Below the pieces are notes generated by a model, which searched no databases, was not told the origin of the DNA, and saw nothing but the letters and a program-made list of their open reading frames with translations. Positions 58,119-64,000 of a stretch of 64,000 nt of DNA are shown piece by piece (the first letter of the stretch is position 1; every line of letters starts with the position of its first letter). This DNA comes from Sequoia sempervirens (taxonomy: Eukaryota; Streptophyta; Pinopsida; Cupressales; Cupressaceae), in NCBI GenBank assembly GCA_007258455.2, contig VDFB02262651.1:92319-156318 (forward strand), read 5' to 3'. The position numbers were made by a program, and so were the translations under genes.

Positions 58119-59725
58119 AAAATAGAAACATTAATAGTGTGTTCTCAAAGAGTGTCTAGGGATGCACACATCATTACTATTAATAAAATTAAAAGATTGT
58201 AAGAAATGTTTATACGGAAGCAATAACTATCTAATAGAGAATATAATGTATTAGTACATATCTAATTATTACAAAGATTGTAAATCAAACGCCTTTAAAA
58301 TACATCTTATTTTCATTTAATGAGTCAACTAGGTTCAAAATTATTTTCATCTTATCCCCCCCTCAAAATTCATCACCTTTACAAAAAAAACTTGATTCCA
58401 TCCAATTTATCTTATTTATTCTCAAATCATATTAAAATCACCACCTTAAACTCTAAGAAATATTTGGTAAATTATTAGCAAGTCATTCTTGTAAATAAAA
58501 TTTATCTCTATATTCATTATGTGCATTTATGCATAACACATAACAAAAATTTCTCCCTAAAATTCTACCACAACCTAAAAAAACATATTATATGGATGGG
58601 ATCTAAAATTTGTCAAATAGAAATTTGATTTGGTTGTCCAATTAATTTTTTTACACTTAGTCTTCCTTTATCATAACTATAGAAAATTTACAAACATTTA
58701 TTCATATTTTTTTAATCCATAGTCTCAAGAAAAACCAATAGAATTAACTTCTTATAGCATCAAGTATTCTAAACCTTCTTTAGAGTTATAAAGCATCCCA
58801 ATCAAAAATATCATATAATATGCTTCCAAACATTTGAAATTATAATTTATTTTATCTTCATGAAGGGGATTTGGACCCATTTAAAGTTTGTTTCAAAATA
58901 ATTAGGAAGATTTTACTCATTGCCTTTTAGGATTAGTGTTAAATGAAGTTCACTTACTTCATTTATAAAAATTCTTAAATCAACTCATTTACCATTTTCA
59001 CTTAAAAGTTCACCTTACTTTGGACATTCTTTTTCATTCCTTGATTAGGTCTTTCTAGAACAACTTTTAGTCTTTTGGAACACCTTAAAAAAGTAATGTG
59101 ACTAGCATTTGAGGCCTTTTATAAGGAATTGGTTTTGAGTAGTAGATATATACTTTGGGAGCCTAATAAAGGACCATTAGGAATATTTTATACATTCCAT
59201 ACTATTAGGTTCCAACTATCTCTTTCCTCACATTTTTTTCTTAATATTTTTCTTTGAGGGATTTGAGGGATCCAATAATATAAGGTAATGGGGGGTTATA
59301 TATTACTTTGAGAATATATATGGCTAGTTATTATTATAAAATATCATTAGGTCATTAGGTGATTTATATCATGGATTAAGAGGATTTTTAAGGGAATGGC
59401 TTAAGGGGATTAAATTTACTTAGAAATTTACCTTTTTTTTGTGTACCTTTTAAGTTTATTTTTTAGTATGTACATATTTTAAAATTACATAGTTAGATCT
59501 TAAATTTTGAAATTTTTACATGCTCAAGTTGAATGATGTACATTTGTATGTATCCTATTTTTTCTTTTAAATAGTCATATGTTTAATCTAAATATATCAT
59601 GTATATTCTCAACATGTATAATATCTAGTTTTTAATATGTTTATTTATAATTTATACATAGATTTTTGAAAGTTAATTTTGTGCTTGTTCGTATATTTAT
59701 ATATATGTAGGTTCAACTTTATATC
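58119..59725. other. AT-rich spacer without a supported gene
   Basis: No domain or intact ORF of note. A GGCTTAAGGGGAT phrase at about 59397 is a stray copy of the short repeats near 63000. The last bases before 59726 (TATATGTAG/GTTC, AG at 59709-59710) could be a splice acceptor for the next gene. Confidence 0.4.
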
Positions 59726-60752
59726 ATGGATGACTTTGATGTCGAGGATTTTCTCAATCCCCCACCTCCATCCCCTCCACCTCAACACCCTCCACCTCCA
59801 CCTCCACCTCCACCTCCACCTCCTCCACCTCAAAACCCTCCACCTCCACCCCTAATATCCAATGAGGCTCACTTGTGAACTCAAATGAATGACAACATAC
59901 AATCCATTAAAGAAAATTTTAATGCAATTTGAAATGAAGCATTTATGCCACTTGACCTAATGTGTTTTGCATCTTCAATACAAAACATTGTAGATGATGT
60001 CAATTCTATTGATGTGGACTTAGACAGTTACCATGTATGGAGAGAGGAAATGAGACATTTTTATTTAGATGAAATCTCTTATAGGGGCATCCTTGACTTT
60101 AAAATCACTAAATCCCATTTAGCTCCATATTTTATTTACCCCATCGCTAATCAACCAATTCCACCAAACAAAAAAATATATTAATTAGGTGGTGTGCAAG
60201 CATCCACAAATGGTCAATTTTTTTTGGGATCGGTATTGGATGGTATTTGATCATCCACCACATGATAATTGAGAGGTTCCTCTTTAGTTTTTGAGAAAAT
60301 TATATATAGGGTTTGTGTTGGGTTTGAAACAATTTTTTTTTTTTTTTATCATTCTAGGGTATTGGTGGTGGCATGCCACAACATAGGTTACTTGGGGACA
60401 GGTTGTTCCCCAATGACTCGTGCCTGCTAAACCTCTTATCGATCCTCCTTCTGCTATTATACCTACAACCATCCAACATCATGCAGTGGTATCCACATTA
60501 GGAGCATTGAGTGCACATGCTCTCAGCTAACCTCAATGAGTAGACTACTGAGATGGTAGTTGAGGTTATTGGCCGAGACCATGGAGTGGCATCAAGTGGA
60601 GTTGGTCCTAGTACTACTCCACATGCATTGACACATCATTTTTGTACCAGTCATAATTGATTATGTTTTGGACCTGATCATGGCACATGATATCACTTCA
60701 TATGTAGATTATCTATGTGCTAATTATCACCCTACATATCATCCTACACAAG

Positions 60753-60762
<10 letters not shown>

Positions 60763-60820
<58 letters not shown>
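60763..60820. repeat. (TG)n microsatellite
   Basis: About 29 uninterrupted TG units, bordered by TATATATA and TGTATGTATG. It lies in a putative intron of the gene at 59726-62075. Confidence 0.98.
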
Positions 60821-60831
<11 letters not shown>

Positions 60832-61536
60832 ATGTTGAATTTATAATAATCTTAAGCATGTGTTTTTAGTAAACATATATAAAAAAATTATAACATTTTA
60901 GCAATAAAATTATTTGGTGTAGGTGATGGCCACATGGACATCAACTTTGTTATATGATCAATTTTGTTTTGTGTCGATACTTGTGCAACTCAACACACCA
61001 TTTGAGTTATTTTGGTTATTATTTTAAATATATTAAATACTTCTAACTTGATTTTAATTTGTAATTTCGTCTTGAACATGTGTTAAATATTTATGTTGGT
61101 TTAGGGAAGTCATCTAACTTCCATGTCGGATCTACCAAAGAATGTGGGGAGTGCTCCTCCATTCTTAGACATATTGCATGAGCCACTCGTATGTATACTA
61201 TTTTAAAAAACTATACTTAGTATTTTTTTTATTTTGAATTCACTTATCAAACATGCATATACTTATGTCAAAAACATATATCTATGTAGGTTGACACCAC
61301 CATCAAGATAGGTATTTTAGGAGTCAACTGCATTTTAGGTTGTTTAAATTTTTTCTATGTGTGCACAATTTGTAGGTATTTTAAATAGATTAAAACAAAA
61401 ATTGGTATACTTGAATATATATGTTTTAACCTAACTTATACATGTGCTTTATTTGACCTTGTAGGACGATGTTAGTAATAGTTTTCATCTTGATGATGCA
61501 ATGCAACATGTGGGGAGAGATGAGCAACAATCAACG

Positions 61537-61925
61537 ATAATTTAAAATTTTGATATATTTAAAATCAATTATTATACATTGTGAATGAATTATTTAGTAA
61601 ATTTCAATTAAATATATGTTCATGTGTTAAATTATTTTTCTTCTATAGAATGAGATAGGTCCCAACCTACCCATAACACATGTAGCAACACATGTAGAGG
61701 ACATCAAAGGAGATGAGAAACTTCATATGATAATTTAAAATTTTGATTTTATTTAAAGTAAATTATATTATAAATTGTGAATGAATTAAAGTAATTTCAA
61801 TTGAATATATGTTCATCAGTTAAATTATTTTTCTTCTATAGCATGAGATAGATCCCAACCTACCCACAATACCTATAGTAGAGCATGCAGAGAAAGACAT
61901 TAGAGGAGATGAGTAATCTCATACG
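61537..61925 (+). repeat. tandem duplication of an intron+exon unit (193 bp)
   Basis: ATAATTTAAAATTTTGAT begins at 61537 and again at 61730. Each is followed by a 112-base intron-like segment ending TTTTTCTTCTATAG and then an exon-like segment (61649-61729 and 61842-61925) with GAGATAG(G/A)TCCCAACCTACC. The preceding exon-like piece 61465-61536 shares the GAGATGAG(C/A)AA tail, so three related exons stand in series. Confidence 0.85.
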
Positions 61926-62079
61926 GTAATTTTCATGATTTTATAAATTAATCAAATCATTTTAAATCATTTTAAATCTGATTTCAAGTTTATTTCTCTT
62001 GTATAGAGTGATTTAGATCATCCTAGTTCACATAGATTGAAGACATCTCTTAATTTTAGGGATGATAGGAGTTAGATAT

Positions 62080-62290
62080 ATATGTTTTAGTACATTCCAC
62101 ACATGGACTAGATTTGTATATGTTTCCGTACATTTCACGAACTCTATATACATGTTTCGGTATTTCAATATTTCATGGACTAGATCTATATATGTTTTAG
62201 CATTTCATAGACTCTATATACATGTTTCAATATTTCAGTATTTCATGGATTAGATCTATATATATGTTTTAGTATTTCATGGACTGTATA
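62080..62290 (+). repeat. ~70-bp AT-rich tandem repeat
   Basis: CATGGA(C/T)TAGAT at 62102, 62174 and 62244, each followed by CTATATATGTTTTAG- and CTCTATATACATGTTTC-like phrases. About two and a half copies. ORFs through it are compositional. Confidence 0.8.
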
Positions 62291-62451
62291 TATGAGCTTG
62301 ATGATATAATGTATATATTTTACTGTTTCATGGGCTTTATTAATTTTAATATTTTATGGACTAATATTGTTCTAGTTATTTACACATGTACATTTATGCA
62401 AATGTTTTAACTTGAACAAATTAAGAACGATTTTTCCACAGTCCATGATCT

Positions 62452-62834
62452 AATTAGATGCATGTTTTTGCATTCAACTGTGTATGTTTATTTGGGCCAG
62501 TGTTTCGAATCACACTCAGTGGTTCATCATCAAGAAGAGGAGAATAATGAAATGGATTGTAAAATTATCCTTAAGAGGAGTTGAGGGGGGATGAAGTTAT
62601 TAATATAATTTTAATATATTAGTTATGATATAATAATTAAACCAAGTATGCTAATCATACATAATGCATTAAAATTGTATTAAAATACCTTCATCCCCAC
62701 TCAACTCTTTTTAAGGCTAATTCTATAATCCATTTCATTATTCTCCTCTTCCTGATGATGAATCACTGAGTGTGATTCGAAACATCAATCCAAATAAATA
62801 TGTACATAGTTGAATCCAAAAAATTATATCTAAT
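62452..62834. mobile_element. 383-bp foldback element with very long inverted arms
   Basis: AATTAGAT at 62452 faces ATCTAATT ending 62834. Pairing continues inward through GCATTCAACT/AGTTGAATCC, TTTCGAATCACACTCAGTG/CACTGAGTGTGATTCGAAA and GAGAATAATGAAATGGAT/ATCCATTTCATTATTCTC. It reaches GAGTTGAGGGGGGATGAAG against CTTCATCCCCACTCAACTC and decays toward the centre near 62643. Nearly the whole unit is one palindrome with arms of about 180 bases. TTGAACAAATTA occurs at 62412-62423 and 62835-62846 and may be a target duplication, but 28 unpaired bases lie inside the left copy. A MULE-type foldback element is plausible. Confidence 0.8.
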
Positions 62835-62840
62835 TGAACA

Positions 62841-63300
62841 AATTAGTTAGATATAGTCCATTAAAAAGAATAACTTGAATCATACATATGATGAATGTGA
62901 TTAAAGTATGTCTCATGTTCAATCACATTAGATAGATAAAATTAGGATATATGAATTAATGTCCTAGGAAAATGGATGGCTTAAGGGGTCCTCAAAGGAT
63001 GGATTAAGGGGTTCTAATAGGATGACTTAAGGGGATCAAAAAATTTAAAATTTGTATTGGACATGTCATTTATTTTGATACACTAATCAAAAAAACTTTC
63101 ATTTATGCATTTTAACTTGAAAAAATTAGTTAGATATAATTTATGTCCATTAAAAATCATAACTTGAATCATATGATGAATGTGATCAAAGTATGTCTCA
63201 TGTTCAATCACATTAGATAGATATAATTATGATCTATGAATTAAGGTCCTAGGAAAATGATGGATTGAGGGGTCCTCATAGGATGGCTTAAGGGGTCCTA
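62841..63300 (+). repeat. direct duplication of spacer, ~284-bp offset
   Basis: AATTAGTTAGATATA, CATATGATGAATGTGAT, AAAGTATGTCTCATGTTCAA and GTCCTAGGAAAATG appear in the same order from 62841 and from 63125. Between and after them, GGATGGCTTAAGGGGTCCT-type units recur (62978-63040 and 63258-63300). A third partial copy of the first phrase is at 62396-62423. Confidence 0.8.
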
Positions 63301-64000
63301 ATAGGAAAAATGATGGCTCAAAATTCCTAGCTAGACAAAATATCAATGAGATGTCATCTTGTTGTGAATCTTTAGAAGAGGGGGAAGAATTTCTAACTTA
63401 ACTTGTTCAAAGGAATACAACGCATAAATAAATCTCAAAAAGGTACTATTTTGGTTAAAGTAGACATATTTTTTCTTTGAATAATAGTATTAATGAGATG
63501 GGATGTATACAGGGAAAACTTTAGTGGTGAATCTTCACCAATTGGCGAATTCTAGGAATCAACCAAGTCGAAATTGGTGAATTTCTCGCACCCAACAGGG
63601 TGTCCAAATTGCTTGAATTTTATGAACTATAGGTCCAATGCATGTCCATTCACCAATGAGTTTTTTAATGAGGCATATTTAAGCAAAAAATTCACCATTG
63701 TCAAACTACGTGTTTCAATTGGATTGATTAATATTTTTGTCTGAAATCCCGAAAGCATTTAATAAAACACCTACATATTCACCAATACTATTAAAACAAC
63801 ATTGAATTAGGACCCATTTTGCTAATTAAAATTTACAAATAGTTGCTTGTGAAGACCCATTTTGCCAATTAAAATTTATAAATAGTTGCTATTTCACCAA
63901 TAACATTAAAAAATAATTACATTTGAGGACACATTTCGCCTTGAAAATTACAACATAAAATTGTATAAGCACACGAGATTCACCAAATTTTTAATATACC
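63301..64000. other. spacer to window end with a 43-bp duplication
   Basis: GACCCATTTTGC(T/C)AATTAA begins at 63811 and 63854 and continues AAATTTA(C/T)AAATAGTTGC. TTCACCAA(T) phrases recur about seven times from 63528 to the end. No gene is supported. Confidence 0.5.

Larger units (their letters stand above)
59726..62075 (+). pseudogene. decaying multi-exon gene with polyproline N-terminus
   Basis: The model starts at ATG 59726 (MDDFDVEDFLNPPPPSPPPQ), runs through about 30 mostly Pro codons, and keeps one frame to 60183. Only two TGA codons interrupt it (59876 and 59936), where CGA and TGG would be single changes away. The block DLMCFASSIQNIVDDVNSID and RHFYLDEISYRGILDFKITK is not a family I know. 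Downstream, acceptor-like sites precede short coding pieces: 60359 on (PAKPLIDPPSAIIPTTIQHH), 61105-61190, 61282 on, 61465-61536, 61649-61729, 61842-61925 and 62007-62075. The last ends SDLDHPSSHRLKTSLNFRDD with a stop at 62073. Donors of two repeated exons read ATAATTT where the third reads GTAATTT. It could be a host gene or a transposon gene. Confidence 0.4.

Noticed and set aside
59645..59833. Minus-strand Arg/Trp repeat peptide
   Set aside because: Antisense of the CCACCT polyproline repeat of the plus-strand gene.
60284..60472. 62-codon minus-strand ORF
   Set aside because: Ends in a Lys run from the T-tract before a splice-acceptor-like site; the plus strand gives the better coding reading.
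62062..62253. 63-codon ORF rich in Phe, Tyr and Ser
   Set aside because: It reads through the ~70-bp AT-rich tandem repeat and changes with unit boundaries.
62412..62846. TTGAACAAATTA as a definite target duplication of the foldback element
   Set aside because: The phrase also belongs to a duplicated spacer (62396, 62835, 63114), and 28 bases between it and the left arm do not pair, so it is reported only as possible.

Overview
The window is nuclear DNA of a seed plant or other vascular plant with a large, transposon-filled genome; a gymnosperm-like genome is an inference, not shown. The reasons are: plant-type Ty3/gypsy elements of the Athila/Tat branch, one of them with a second RNase H and an antisense plant mobile domain; a plant Ty1/copia element primed by initiator Met-tRNA; plant LINE, TRIM, SINE and foldback elements; very AT-rich, CpG-poor spacers; and no bacterial-style gene packing. 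Nearly all recognisable coding sequence belongs to mobile elements, and most is broken by stops and frameshifts.

Layout. 1-9438 is the 3' part of an old gypsy element (protease, RT, RNase H, integrase, then a decayed extra sense ORF). It is broken by an insertion near 3470-4430 and by a copia-type solo LTR at 7240-8378 with a 5-bp target duplication. 9439-30168 is a second, nearly complete Tat-type gypsy element with about 1.8-kb LTRs. Its Gag carries two in-frame tandem repeat arrays, its pol has dual RNase H, and an antisense plant-mobile-domain ORF lies between pol and the 3' LTR. 30169-33200 holds a 124-bp tandem array and spacer. 33400-39948 holds decayed Tat-like gag pieces in both orientations and a gag-protease unit flanked by 1.4-kb direct repeats. 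39950-42195 has a CpG-rich island with a TATA box and a small basic ORF, a LINE RNase H scrap, a 333-bp TRIM with a perfect 5-bp target duplication, and an unknown ORF.

42201-51010 is a complete copia element on the minus strand with target duplication ATTAT; a tRNA-derived SINE sits inside its pol. 51016-53740 is AT-rich spacer with small repeats. 53741-55460 looks like a small gene: TATA box, possible 5'UTR intron with branch site and acceptor, and an intact 120-codon ORF of unknown function. 55845-57716 holds a 5'-truncated LINE and a PIF1-type helicase C-terminus. 57948-58116 is a TA-flanked MITE. 59726-62075 resembles a decaying multi-exon gene with a polyproline N-terminus and a repeated intron+exon unit. 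62452-62834 is a large foldback element, followed by duplicated spacer to the window end.

The window reads mainly as layers of insertion. Gypsy 1 was hit by a copia-type LTR and, apparently, by gypsy 2; the copia element was later hit by a SINE. The best candidates for non-transposon or undescribed function are the CpG island (40140-40620), the 120-codon gene (53946-55458) and the exon-repeat gene (59726-62075).
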